From Oscillospiraceae bacterium (lineage in GTDB: Bacteria > Bacillota > Clostridia > Oscillospirales > Acutalibacteraceae): DNA of 64,000 nt. The stretch spans positions 248,001-312,000 of the forward strand of contig SVOJ01000001.1 of assembly GCA_015066385.1 (NCBI GenBank), in the 5' to 3' direction. A program made the position numbers and the translations under genes. Below, piece after piece: positions 32,892-40,645 of the stretch. Position 1 is the first letter of the stretch. The number at the start of each line of letters is the position of its first letter. Below the pieces are notes generated by a model that saw only the letters and a program-made list of their open reading frames with translations, searched no databases and had not been told where the DNA came from.

Positions 32892-33800
32892 TTGTTTGAC
32901 AGTATTCGGTCTGCCGTGGTCGGCAGCATCAATATGGATATCATTTTAAGCGCGCAGCACTTGCCCGAAGTCGGTGAAAATGTGCTCGGCAGTGATTATT
33001 CTTATGCTTTCGGCGGAAAAGGGGCCAATCAGGCAACCGCACTTGCCCGCCTTGGGGCAAAAGTGAAAATGATCGGCAAGGTGGCAGATGACGCCAACGG
33101 ACAAAGCCTTCTTGCCAATTTGAAAAATAATAACATCAATGTGGCAGGTGTTGCCGTGAACGGCTCACAAACAGGGCTTGCCGCCATTTTACTCGACGGA
33201 CAGGGAAGAAACCGTATTATAGTCTATGAGGGGGCAAATGCGGAAATTGACCCGACAGAAGCCGAACAACATATTGACGATTCACTCAATCTTCTGCTGG
33301 TGCAGTTTGAAACCGCCGAAGAGGTCGTGACAAAATGTGTCAACCGTGCTGTTGCGAAAAACATTATGACGGTTGTGGATTGCGGTCCCGCAAAACCGTT
33401 CTGTCTTGAAAAAATGCAGGGAATCACCATTCTTTCACCCAATGAAAGCGAAACAAAAGCTCTGACGGGCATTTTTCCCGATGATGAAGAAAAAATCCTG
33501 ACTGCATCACGGATTTTAAAAGAACGCAGTCTGGCACAGTTTGTCGTGCTTAAACTCGGTGAAAAGGGATGTTCCGTTTTTGACGGTGAGAACTTAACTC
33601 TTTTGCCGCCGTATCCGGCCAAAGTTGCAGACACCACCGCCGCAGGGGATTGTTTCACTGCTGCCATGGCACTCGAATTTGCAAAAAACGGTGATATTAT
33701 AAAAGCATGCGAGTTCGGCAACAAAGCAGGTGCTTTTGCTGTCAGTAAACTCGGTGCACAGAACTCCATGCCGACATTGAAAGAACTTCTGAATATGTGA
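32892..33800 (+). CDS. PfkB-family sugar kinase (ribokinase-like)
   Basis: The 302-residue kinase starts at TTG 32892 behind AGGGAGG. Ribokinase features are 'VVGSINMDIILSAQHLP', 'YAFGGKGANQATALARLG' (the first PfkB signature, about 40-57), 'TILSPNESETKAL' and the C-terminal catalytic 'VADTTAAGDCFTAAMA' (about 249-264, Asp as base with the anion hole AAGD). It phosphorylates a sugar with ATP, plausibly ribose or another ketose/aldose given the epimerase gene upstream. The next gene starts 9 bases after its stop. Confidence 0.88.
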   Translation: MFDSIRSAVVGSINMDIILSAQHLPEVGENVLGSDYSYAFGGKGANQATALARLGAKVKMIGKVADDANGQSLLANLKNNNINVAGVAVNGSQTGLAAILLDGQGRNRIIVYEGANAEIDPTEAEQHIDDSLNLLLVQFETAEEVVTKCVNRAVAKNIMTVVDCGPAKPFCLEKMQGITILSPNESETKALTGIFPDDEEKILTASRILKERSLAQFVVLKLGEKGCSVFDGENLTLLPPYPAKVADTTAAGDCFTAAMALEFAKNGDIIKACEFGNKAGAFAVSKLGAQNSMPTLKELLNM

Positions 33801-33809
33801 GGAATCTAT

Positions 33810-34868
33810 ATGGAAACGCTCGTTAAAGGAATTGCCTACCACGGAAACAGAATGCTTAACCATGTGCGGGAAGATATGCAGGAACTGGCTGCAAGTGGTT
33901 TTAATTCCGTTCTGCACATGTTTTCGCACAACGACTGGGACAGACATAATAACATCATGGGTGAGATCTTTTCGATTTCGGATTATTACGGCCTCGATGT
34001 CTGGGTCGATAACTGGGGTCTCGGAGGCCCTCCCGGAGATAAATCCCACTTTTTGTCCTATTACCCGCAAGCACATCAAATCAACTCTGACGGTACCATC
34101 AATGCTGTACGGGTGTGTTATAACCATGCCTCTTTCGTCGATTTTACAAAACGGTGGATTGATGCCGTTTATAATGCAGGTGCAAGAAAAATTTTCTGGG
34201 ACGAACCCCATCTTGCCGATGATCGTGCAGGGGATGTAAGAACATGGACCTGCCGCTGTGAAGTGTGCAAAAAACTGTTTGAAGAACGCTATAACAAACC
34301 CATGCCCACTCTTTTTACAAAAGAAATTGAAGAATTCCGCAAGTGGACGATCACCAATTATTTTCAAACTGTTGCACAGTATGCCAAGGACAAGGGAATG
34401 TACAATTCCGTCTGTGTGATGTTCAGCAGCAATGTGAGTAAAGATGCCGTGGATCTCGGTGTGGATTTAGAGAGTATCTGTTCTTGTCCGGCTCTTGATA
34501 ACATCGGTTCGGATCCTTACTGGATCGGTGCTGTCAATTCCAATTACGAAGATGTCTATCGCTTTGTGTATGAAAAATCAAAGCAGAATCTGGATGTCTG
34601 CCGACAATATAATAAAGACCACAATCTGTGGCTGCAGGCATTCAATGTCGGTGTCAACAGGGAAGAAGAACTCATTGCCGCCGCCGATGCAATTTATGAT
34701 GCAGGTGCAAGAACGATTTTTGCATGGGGATTCAAAGGATCGGATGCCAACGATTACCGTGCAAAGGCACCTGAGCGCACCTGGTATACATGCAAAGCGG
34801 CATTTGAACGCATCAGCGAACGCTATCGAAATGAATGTCGGGAAAAAGCACGCAAACAAATTTTTTAA
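33810..34868 (+). CDS. Putative TIM-barrel glycosidase-like protein, family unknown
   Basis: The 352-residue cytoplasmic protein starts behind GTGAGGA. The pattern of alternating helices and strands ('FNSVLHMFSHNDWDRH', 'GLDVWVDNWGLGGPPG', 'GARKIFWDEPHLAD', 'NLWLQAFNVGVNREEE', 'GARTIFAWGFKGSDAND') suggests a TIM barrel. The Glu in 'FWDEPH' (about residue 134) after beta-4 is where clan-A enzymes carry their acid/base. A CxCxxC cluster, 'WTCRCEVCKKLF', follows directly and may bind metal. I do not recognise a named family. The operon (epimerase, kinase, membrane GT-C-like protein) makes a sugar role plausible. Confidence 0.6.
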   Translation: METLVKGIAYHGNRMLNHVREDMQELAASGFNSVLHMFSHNDWDRHNNIMGEIFSISDYYGLDVWVDNWGLGGPPGDKSHFLSYYPQAHQINSDGTINAVRVCYNHASFVDFTKRWIDAVYNAGARKIFWDEPHLADDRAGDVRTWTCRCEVCKKLFEERYNKPMPTLFTKEIEEFRKWTITNYFQTVAQYAKDKGMYNSVCVMFSSNVSKDAVDLGVDLESICSCPALDNIGSDPYWIGAVNSNYEDVYRFVYEKSKQNLDVCRQYNKDHNLWLQAFNVGVNREEELIAAADAIYDAGARTIFAWGFKGSDANDYRAKAPERTWYTCKAAFERISERYRNECREKARKQIF

Positions 34869-34894
34869 AATAAAGAAAAAAGAGGACAGCAATC

Positions 34895-36640
34895 ATGACT
34901 TTGCGAAAAAAGTTTGAAAATGCAGATAAAAATGTTTTATTCAGACATCTTATTTTTATTGCATTTTTGTATTTTGCATCTTGCTTGTTATTGTGGAAAT
35001 GCAAAATCGGTTTCGGAAATGTGGATGAAAGTTTCTACCTGACCATTCCCTACAGACTGTTTCAGGGGGATGCACTTTTTGTGCATGAATGGCACTTGTC
35101 GCAAATGGCAGGGGTGCTGACATATCCGATTGTTTCTTTATATCTCAAAATAAAGGGAAGCACAGTCGGTATTGTTCTGTTTATGCGATATGTTTGTACC
35201 GTTTTGCAATTGCTGACCGCTGTCTTTTTATATATCCGTCTGCACGAAATCAATTGGTTCGGTGCCTTGTTTGCATCTTTGAGTTATGTGCTTTACATCC
35301 CGTTCGGCATCATGGCACTTTCTTACAATTCAATGGCTGTTATGCTGTTGGTTCTCTGCACCACCATTCTGATCACCGCTGAAAAACACAAATCTGTGCA
35401 ATATGTGATTGCAGGATTGTTTTTTGCGGGGGCTGTTTTGTGCTGTCCGTATCTTGCGTTTGTGTTTATACTTTATGCTGTTGCGGTTTTTGCTTATTGT
35501 CTTTTCACAAAAATCAGAAAAAAGACAATTTCAAAAGATTGTACACCTTATTCAATAAAAGGTGTTCTTTTTCTTGGCATCGGTGCCGCCATTGCCGCGG
35601 TCATTTTTGCCGTATTTGTGCTTTCGCGAGCATCTTTGAGCGAAATTATTGAAGCATTTCCGTCCATTATGAACGACCCTGAACACCCCGCAAGCACACT
35701 CAAAGAAATCACGCAAAAATTTTTCAGGGTTATTTATCAATCCAATGCAATGTCAAAGTATATTTATCCCGTTCTGCTTGCACTGTTCGGTGTTTGCCTT
35801 GCGGATAAGCAACGGCACGGCAGAAAGGTTGTTTATGTTTCAATCGCAGCTGTCGCGGCTGTCATCATGCTTGTTGCAAGTTTTCATCTGAATAACTACA
35901 TAAACCATATCATGTGGCCGTTGAACATTCTTGCATTGTTCATCGTTGCCGTTTCCGAAAAACGCATTGTGAGGTATATTTTTGCCTGCAACTGGATCAT
36001 CGGCATTGCCTATGCTTTTTGCCTGAATGCAACCTCCAATCAGGGGTTTTATGCCATTTCTTCCGCTTCATCCGTTGCTCTGGTCGGCAGCATTATGATC
36101 ATTGCCGTATTTGTTGCTGAGGTAAAAGAAAAGCAGAAAAACACAGATGCCGAACAATTTGTGATGATTCTTGTTTGCCTGAGTCTTGTGTTGCAACTCG
36201 GTTGTCAGACCGTGCTTCGCTACAAAAGCGTATTCTGGGAAACAGATATGAAATCGCAGACACAGCTTATTGAAGACGGACACAATAAAGGTCTTTATGT
36301 CACGCAGTCAAAACTGAGTTATTATTATGCTTGCTTGGAAAATCTGGAAACACTTGAAGATTATGACTCAGATAAGGTGTTGTTTTTGTCGGATACAACA
36401 TGGTATTATCTTGCGGCAGAAACGCAACTGTGTACCTATTCTGCATGGATGTCGGGTGTGAATGAACATTCGCTTGACAGGCTTGAGGAATATTACAGGA
36501 TCAGCCCCGAAAAACTGCCCGATCTTGTGTATGCCGATGTTGCAAACAAAGCCATCGCAGAGAAATTCTGCGAACGGTTCGGATATACGATCGACAGGGA
36601 AGATACGGTTATTATTGCGACAAAAAACGTTGCGGAATAA
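34895..36640 (+). CDS. Multi-pass membrane protein, GT-C glycosyltransferase-like
   Basis: The 581-residue protein has about 11-12 hydrophobic segments, beginning at residues 18-37. The first outside loop carries 'GNVDESFYLTIPYRLFQGDALFVHEWH', with the acidic DE pair where GT-C enzymes (ArnT/PMT type) have their catalytic Asp. A soluble C-terminal region follows ('DYDSDKVLFLSDTTWYYLA'). GT-C enzymes transfer sugars from lipid-phosphate carriers on the outer face of the membrane. It is encoded 26 bases after the TIM-barrel gene in an otherwise catabolic operon, which is unexpected. The function is inferred from topology only. Confidence 0.65.
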   Translation: MTLRKKFENADKNVLFRHLIFIAFLYFASCLLLWKCKIGFGNVDESFYLTIPYRLFQGDALFVHEWHLSQMAGVLTYPIVSLYLKIKGSTVGIVLFMRYVCTVLQLLTAVFLYIRLHEINWFGALFASLSYVLYIPFGIMALSYNSMAVMLLVLCTTILITAEKHKSVQYVIAGLFFAGAVLCCPYLAFVFILYAVAVFAYCLFTKIRKKTISKDCTPYSIKGVLFLGIGAAIAAVIFAVFVLSRASLSEIIEAFPSIMNDPEHPASTLKEITQKFFRVIYQSNAMSKYIYPVLLALFGVCLADKQRHGRKVVYVSIAAVAAVIMLVASFHLNNYINHIMWPLNILALFIVAVSEKRIVRYIFACNWIIGIAYAFCLNATSNQGFYAISSASSVALVGSIMIIAVFVAEVKEKQKNTDAEQFVMILVCLSLVLQLGCQTVLRYKSVFWETDMKSQTQLIEDGHNKGLYVTQSKLSYYYACLENLETLEDYDSDKVLFLSDTTWYYLAAETQLCTYSAWMSGVNEHSLDRLEEYYRISPEKLPDLVYADVANKAIAEKFCERFGYTIDREDTVIIATKNVAE

Positions 36641-36653
36641 GGGGAATTCTCTT

Positions 36654-37838
36654 ATGAATGAAAAATTCAGAATTGCATCCTTATTGCATACAGATGTAAA
36701 ACAGACCGCATTGCATGACTATGATGTGAATACGGCACAGAAAGTCCGTGATTATCACAGATCATTCCCCATGTATAAGCAAACACCGCTGTGTTGCATG
36801 CAAAACACAGCGGCAGATTTGGGGTTAGGAAATATCTATGTCAAAAATGAAGCCGAACGTTTCGGGTTGAACGCTTTTAAGGTGCTCGGCGGCAGTTTTG
36901 CCGTGGGTAGTATTCTTGCCGAAAGAGCAGGAAAAAATATTTTTGATACCGATTACACGCAACTTATTTCCGCGGAAATAAAAAATAAAAACAAAGACCT
37001 CACGTTCATCACTGCCACCGACGGCAACCACGGCAGAGGGGTTGCATGGTCTGCAACGCAGTTTGGTTGCAAAAGTATTGTTTATATGCCCAAAGGTTCG
37101 GTTGCCCAACGGCTTGAAAACATCAGTAAAGCGGGTGCAGATGCGAGTATCACGGATCTGAATTACGATGATACCGTCCGCCTTGCAACAAAACACGCCA
37201 ACGAAAACGGCTTTTATCTTGTGCAAGACACGGCATTCGGCGATTATGTTGAAATCCCCAAACGCATCATGCAGGGCTATTGCACCATGGCACTCGAAGC
37301 ACACGAACAATTGCCCGAAAAACCGACCCACATCTTTTTGCAGGCGGGTGTCGGTTCCATGGCGGCGGCAGTTACGGCATTTTTTGCTTCTGTTTACGGT
37401 GAAAATCGCCCCGTTATAACGATTGTTGAACCCCTGACGGCAGACTGTTTTTACCGTACCGCAAAGGCAAATGACGGTAAATTGCACAGCGTGGAAGGCG
37501 ATATGAAAACCATCATGGCAGGTCTTGCCTGCGGTGAGCCGTGCAGTCTTGCATGGGATATTTTGTCGCAATATGCCGATCATTTTATCTCGTTCCATGA
37601 CGAAGCCGCCGCAGACGGTATGCGTCTTCTTGCAAGACCTTTCGGAAATGACATGCCGATTGTCGCAGGGGAGAGCGGGGCTGCCGCTTTCGGCTGTGTG
37701 GCAGAAATCATGCGCAATCCCGAGTTGTCGGAACTGCGTAAAATTTTGCAATTGAATGAAAACAGTGTTGTTTTGTTTTTTAACACGGAAGGTGCAACGG
37801 ATACGGAAAATTATTACAGGATTATCAATGCAAGGTAA
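36654..37838 (+). CDS. dpaL: Diaminopropionate ammonia-lyase
   Basis: The 394-residue PLP enzyme starts at ATG 36654 behind AAGGGGAA. Features: 'YVKNEAERFGLNAFKVLGGSFA', where the Lys (about K77) binds PLP; 'FITATDGNHGRGVAWSATQFG' (the phosphate/substrate-binding block); 'TIVEPLTADCFY'; 'SVEGDMKTIMAGLACGEPC'; and a C-terminal 'GESGAAAFG'. These match diaminopropionate ammonia-lyase, which converts 2,3-diaminopropionate to pyruvate and ammonia. It lies 13 bases after the membrane gene. Its last 25 bases overlap the 3' end of the convergent membrane protein gene, with no terminator visible between them. Confidence 0.88.
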   Translation: MNEKFRIASLLHTDVKQTALHDYDVNTAQKVRDYHRSFPMYKQTPLCCMQNTAADLGLGNIYVKNEAERFGLNAFKVLGGSFAVGSILAERAGKNIFDTDYTQLISAEIKNKNKDLTFITATDGNHGRGVAWSATQFGCKSIVYMPKGSVAQRLENISKAGADASITDLNYDDTVRLATKHANENGFYLVQDTAFGDYVEIPKRIMQGYCTMALEAHEQLPEKPTHIFLQAGVGSMAAAVTAFFASVYGENRPVITIVEPLTADCFYRTAKANDGKLHSVEGDMKTIMAGLACGEPCSLAWDILSQYADHFISFHDEAAADGMRLLARPFGNDMPIVAGESGAAAFGCVAEIMRNPELSELRKILQLNENSVVLFFNTEGATDTENYYRIINAR

Positions 37839-38380
37839 ACAGGAAGAGCCAGAAGTATCAATCCTGCTATGAAAGGTACTGCAACTGCGCCGATCGGTTT
37901 TGCACGCTTGTCAACACAAATGTAAGGTTTTGACGGGTTAATGAAAATGGTGTAACTGTTGTAATCTTTATATAACTTGTCGATTGTTTTTCTGTCATAG
38001 CCAACAAAGCTGTGCTGACGATATTCCTTGTTTTCGTAAACATAGAAAAATCGCGGATAATAAGTAGATGAACCCTTGACGGTTTCTCTTTTACAGTCCA
38101 GGTAAGTTGCATTGACTTCCTGTGTGCATTTTTTTGATGTGATGACCACAGATGCGGAAAGCCCAAATAAAAACAAAGTGCCTGTGAGAAAAAAACTGAT
38201 CGAGATGACGGACATATCGATTTTAAAGAAATAACAATAAATGAGAAATATCGAAGAAACTGCAAAAAGAATGGCTGAAGCAATGCCGGCACTTCTTTTC
38301 TGCGGTTTTTTTAATGCACAGTGAACGGATAACGCTATCCCTGCGATATACAGGATTGCAATCATATAGATTTCTTTCAA
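37814..38380 (-). CDS. Small membrane protein, DUF3592-like, paralog of upstream gene
   Basis: The 188-residue protein probably starts at TTG 38380, whose TTGA overlaps the stop of the upstream gene and lies 10 bases after GGAG; an ATG at 38365 is the alternative but is 25 bases from the RBS. It has paired N-terminal hydrophobic segments (about 8-25, 35-60 and 65-80), a central soluble domain with 'NKEYRQHSFVGYDRKTIDKLYKDYNSYTIFINPSKP' (described by its Y, F and NPxKP residues), then a C-terminal hairpin of two hydrophobic segments. The same architecture occurs in the next gene upstream. DUF3592 proteins are of unknown function. Confidence 0.65.
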   Translation of the reverse strand: MKEIYMIAILYIAGIALSVHCALKKPQKRSAGIASAILFAVSSIFLIYCYFFKIDMSVISISFFLTGTLFLFGLSASVVITSKKCTQEVNATYLDCKRETVKGSSTYYPRFFYVYENKEYRQHSFVGYDRKTIDKLYKDYNSYTIFINPSKPYICVDKRAKPIGAVAVPFIAGLILLALPVYLALIIL

Positions 38381-38904
38381 ATTACAGCATCTCCTTTCAG
38401 ATGAAAACCAATAACAATACAAGCAATGCTGATCAGTATAACAAAGCAACAAATCGGCACAACTCTTTTTTTGTTAAAAACACAGCGTTCAGGCTTGTTC
38501 GGATTGATCCAGATGGTATATTCTTTGTTTTCTTCAAACAGCCTTTTGATTTTTCGTTTTGAATACTGGTCAATGGTTTCACGGTCTTCGTATTGTTTAT
38601 CCTCAAATTTGTAACTGAACACAAGGGCATATTGCCAATTATTGCCGGTCAGACTGTGTCCTTTGAAAACTGCGGTGACCGGTTCATTGCACTTCGTCGT
38701 GCGCACGATTGCGAGTATTGTGATGCTCAATAGCAATACACCTAGACCGGAGATTGCCACAGGTGCATTGGTCTGCATCATGTATGCGAATCCGAAGATA
38801 AATGCGAAGAATACAACAGGAATCAATACAATGGTCAATATAAAGGGTACATTACCTTTCAGTCTTTTTTTTGCAGACTTGAACAGATCAAGGTATTCAT
38901 TCAT
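38377..38904 (-). CDS. Small membrane protein, DUF3592-like
   Basis: The 175-residue protein starts at ATG 38904 behind AAAGGAG. It has two N-terminal hydrophobic segments (about 20-42 and 48-65), a soluble middle with 'DKQYEDRETIDQYSKRKIKRLFEENKEYTIWINPNKP' (NPNKP is shared as NPSKP by the paralog), and a C-terminal hydrophobic helix. The shared middle 'EYTIWINPNKPERCV' resembles the 'Y.V.YNP.NP' end of DUF3592 domains. Its stop overlaps the start of the next gene by 4 bases, giving translational coupling. Tandem duplication is likely. Confidence 0.68.
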   Translation of the reverse strand: MNEYLDLFKSAKKRLKGNVPFILTIVLIPVVFFAFIFGFAYMMQTNAPVAISGLGVLLLSITILAIVRTTKCNEPVTAVFKGHSLTGNNWQYALVFSYKFEDKQYEDRETIDQYSKRKIKRLFEENKEYTIWINPNKPERCVFNKKRVVPICCFVILISIACIVIGFHLKGDAVI

Positions 38905-38917
38905 AAAACACACTCCT

Positions 38918-39313
38918 TTAAGGTTTGCAAAAATACGGTCCGCACCAATCGCATTCGTGTGTACGCACATAAGTCCATGAAAAATCTTTTGCAACAATGT
39001 AAATATCAATGCCCGTCTCGTTGTCCAATTCTTCTGCAGAAATTTTTCCTGTCATCGTAATTTTCTCAAGACGGTTGCGGTGTTCGTAAAATTTGACAGC
39101 ATCTGTGTATTTTAAGTTGTTAAAAGCCGCTCTTGCTTCATCACCCTTCAAACAAGGAACCTTGCACCATGTAAACAAATGCCACAATAAATTGCCACCG
39201 TAAGTAACATGGGCTTCAATCATCTTTTTGCTGACATTTTTCCCGAACACCGAAAGCCATTTATCTTTCAGTTTATTGCTGTCTGTGATATAGGAAAGAA
39301 TGTTCTCATCCAT
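38918..39313 (-). CDS. DUF4275-like protein
   Basis: The 131-residue cytoplasmic protein starts at ATG 39313 behind GAAAGAGGAA. 'NLLWHLFTWCKVPCLKGDEARAAFNNL' (residues about 41-67) resembles the WHxFS...CLxGxEAxxAF core of DUF4275 proteins, which are of unknown function. It ends in 'HECDWCGPYFCKP', a cysteine-rich tail that may bind metal. It lies 13 bases upstream of the membrane protein pair and probably shares their transcript. Confidence 0.6.
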   Translation of the reverse strand: MDENILSYITDSNKLKDKWLSVFGKNVSKKMIEAHVTYGGNLLWHLFTWCKVPCLKGDEARAAFNNLKYTDAVKFYEHRNRLEKITMTGKISAEELDNETGIDIYIVAKDFSWTYVRTHECDWCGPYFCKP

Positions 39314-39402
39314 GTGTGTTCCTCTTTCATTTAAAATGGTTCTTAATGATTAAAGGATAGCATCAATCGGAATATTTGTCAATCGGTATGTGTATATACC
39401 TG

Positions 39403-39661
39403 CGGTGATGTCTTTTTTTATTGGCAGAGGAATAGGGATTCGACTCTCGCACTGCGGTGCCCGGTCAGGCGCGGCTCTTCAGGCTGACGGCCCCGTCCCC
39501 CTTTGTCTGCTTCGCAGACATTTCCCCCACACTGTGGGGGAATCTTCCACCGGACGTTCATTCACTCCCGCGCCGCTTCGAATCCCTATTATCAAAACGA
39601 AATAAAAAAAACACCACCTATCGGTGATGTCTTTTTTATTGGCAGAGGAATAGGGATTCGA
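39403..39661 (-). repeat. 40-bp direct repeat of the tRNA-Gln 3' end flanking a hairpin-rich unit
   Basis: The sequence from tRNA acceptor/T-arm through its terminator start (39622-39661) is repeated at 39403-39443 with one extra T. Between them, 39431-39590 is bounded by 13-bp inverted repeats AATAGGGATTCGA / TCGAATCCCTATT, which are themselves the tRNA T-arm. Internal hairpins include GTCTGC-TTC-GCAGAC and TTCCCCCACACTGTGGGGGAA. The layout looks like a tRNA-derived att duplication around a short non-coding element. No protein is encoded. Confidence 0.75.
39604..39637 (-). terminator. Terminator of tRNA-Gln(CTG)
   Basis: On the minus strand ACATCACC pairs with GGTGGTGT around GATA, followed by eight Ts. 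The repeat copy at 39403 preserves only the first arm. Confidence 0.85.
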
Positions 39662-39713
39662 ACCCCAACAAACAGAGTCAGAGTCTGTCGTGCTACCGTT
39701 ACACCATTCCTCT
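39640..39713 (-). tRNA. tRNA-Gln (anticodon CTG)
   Basis: A 74-base tRNA with encoded CCA. Acceptor AGAGGAA/TTCCTCT, anticodon stem ACAGA/TCTGT around CTCTGAC (anticodon CTG), T arm TGGGG/CCCTA around TTCGAAT. It reads CAG. Together with the tRNA at 27539 it covers both Gln codons. Confidence 0.93.
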
Positions 39714-39725
39714 AAACGCATTGCT

Positions 39726-39754
39726 ATTATACACACCGAATGGGGTGTTGTCAA
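39726..39754 (-). promoter_or_regulatory. Promoter of tRNA-Gln(CTG)
   Basis: Minus-strand TTGACA (39749-39754) and TATAAT (39726-39731), perfect, with a 17-bp spacer. Confidence 0.9.
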
Positions 39755-39802
39755 GTCTTTTTTTGAAAAATTTTCATTTATTTTTATTATTTATTTTATG
39801 GA

Positions 39803-39841
39803 ATAAAAAACATCGGTGCGGGTTGAATTTTCGCACCGATG
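39803..39841 (-). terminator. Terminator of nagB
   Basis: CATCGGTGCG pairs with CGCACCGATG, followed by TTTTTTATT on the minus strand, 18 bases after the nagB stop. Confidence 0.9.
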
Positions 39842-39859
39842 AAAGATATTTTTTCAGTT

Positions 39860-40582
39860 TTACAGCAGGGAAGCGGCGGCTTTGTCAAGAAGCAATACGC
39901 AGTCTGCGTGGTTCTGCAGAATGGAAGCGGGTACTTGGGCAGTCACTTCGCCCTTGACCGTGTCGTGAATTGCCTGTGCCTTTGCGGGGCCTGTTGCAAT
40001 CAGAACGATTTTCTTTGCTGCCATGATGGATCCGACACCCATGGTCAGTGCATAATGCGGCATGGGATTTTCGTCAAAATAACGGCTGTTTGCCTGCAGG
40101 GTGCTGTCGGTCAGCTTGACCTTGAATGTGCCCGTTGTGAATTCATCGGCGGGTTCATTGAAGCCGATGTGGCCGTTGTTGCCGATGCCGAGCAGCTGAA
40201 TGTCAATCCCGCCTGCGGCTGCAATGGCAGCATCAAAATCGGCGGCTTCCTTTTCTGCATCTTCTGCGTTGCCGTCCAGAATATGCACGTTTTCTTCTTT
40301 GATATCCACAGCATTGAAAAGATTTTCATGCATGAAGGTGTAGTAACTGTTTTTGTCATCCTTGGGCAGATCGCAGTATTCGTCAAGGTTGAATGTGCGG
40401 ATGTCTGCAAAGCTGATTTCGCCTGCCTTGTACATTTCAATCAGACAATTATAAGTCGGCACGGGGGATGCACCCGTGGCAAGACCGAGCACACTTGCAG
40501 GGTTCTTTTTGATCTGCGTTGCAAAAATATCAGCGGCGGCAAGAGCCAGTTCGTTTGCATTTTCAAAAATTCTGATTTCCAT
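39860..40582 (-). CDS. nagB: Glucosamine-6-phosphate deaminase
   Basis: The 240-residue enzyme is typical in length for the short NagB. Motifs: 'VLGLATGASPVPTYN' (substrate phosphate loop, about 32-46), 'FNLDEYCDLP' (the catalytic Asp), 'LLGIGNNGHIGFNEPADEF' (the GNDGHIAFNEP signature, here GNNGHIGFNEP) and 'MGVGSIMAAKKIVLIATG'. It converts glucosamine 6-phosphate to fructose 6-phosphate and ammonia, feeding amino sugars into glycolysis. The Asp of the signature (GxxG-D-GHI) is Asn here. It is a single-gene unit with a perfect promoter and a terminator. Confidence 0.93.
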   Translation of the reverse strand: MEIRIFENANELALAAADIFATQIKKNPASVLGLATGASPVPTYNCLIEMYKAGEISFADIRTFNLDEYCDLPKDDKNSYYTFMHENLFNAVDIKEENVHILDGNAEDAEKEAADFDAAIAAAGGIDIQLLGIGNNGHIGFNEPADEFTTGTFKVKLTDSTLQANSRYFDENPMPHYALTMGVGSIMAAKKIVLIATGPAKAQAIHDTVKGEVTAQVPASILQNHADCVLLLDKAAASLL

Positions 40583-40610
40583 AACAAACCATCCTTATCA
40601 TTTTTGCATT

Positions 40611-40639
40611 ATTATACCACTGTTCTCTGTGCGTGTCAA
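40611..40639 (-). promoter_or_regulatory. Promoter of nagB
   Basis: Minus-strand TTGACA (40634-40639) and TATAAT (40611-40616), perfect, with a 17-bp spacer. Confidence 0.9.
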
Positions 40640-40645
40640 TGCAAA

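Noticed and set aside
39479-39754. 91-codon minus-strand frame reading through tRNA-Gln and the adjacent repeat
   Set aside because: Its first part is a translated tRNA and the rest is the hairpin element; it is a well-known kind of false gene.
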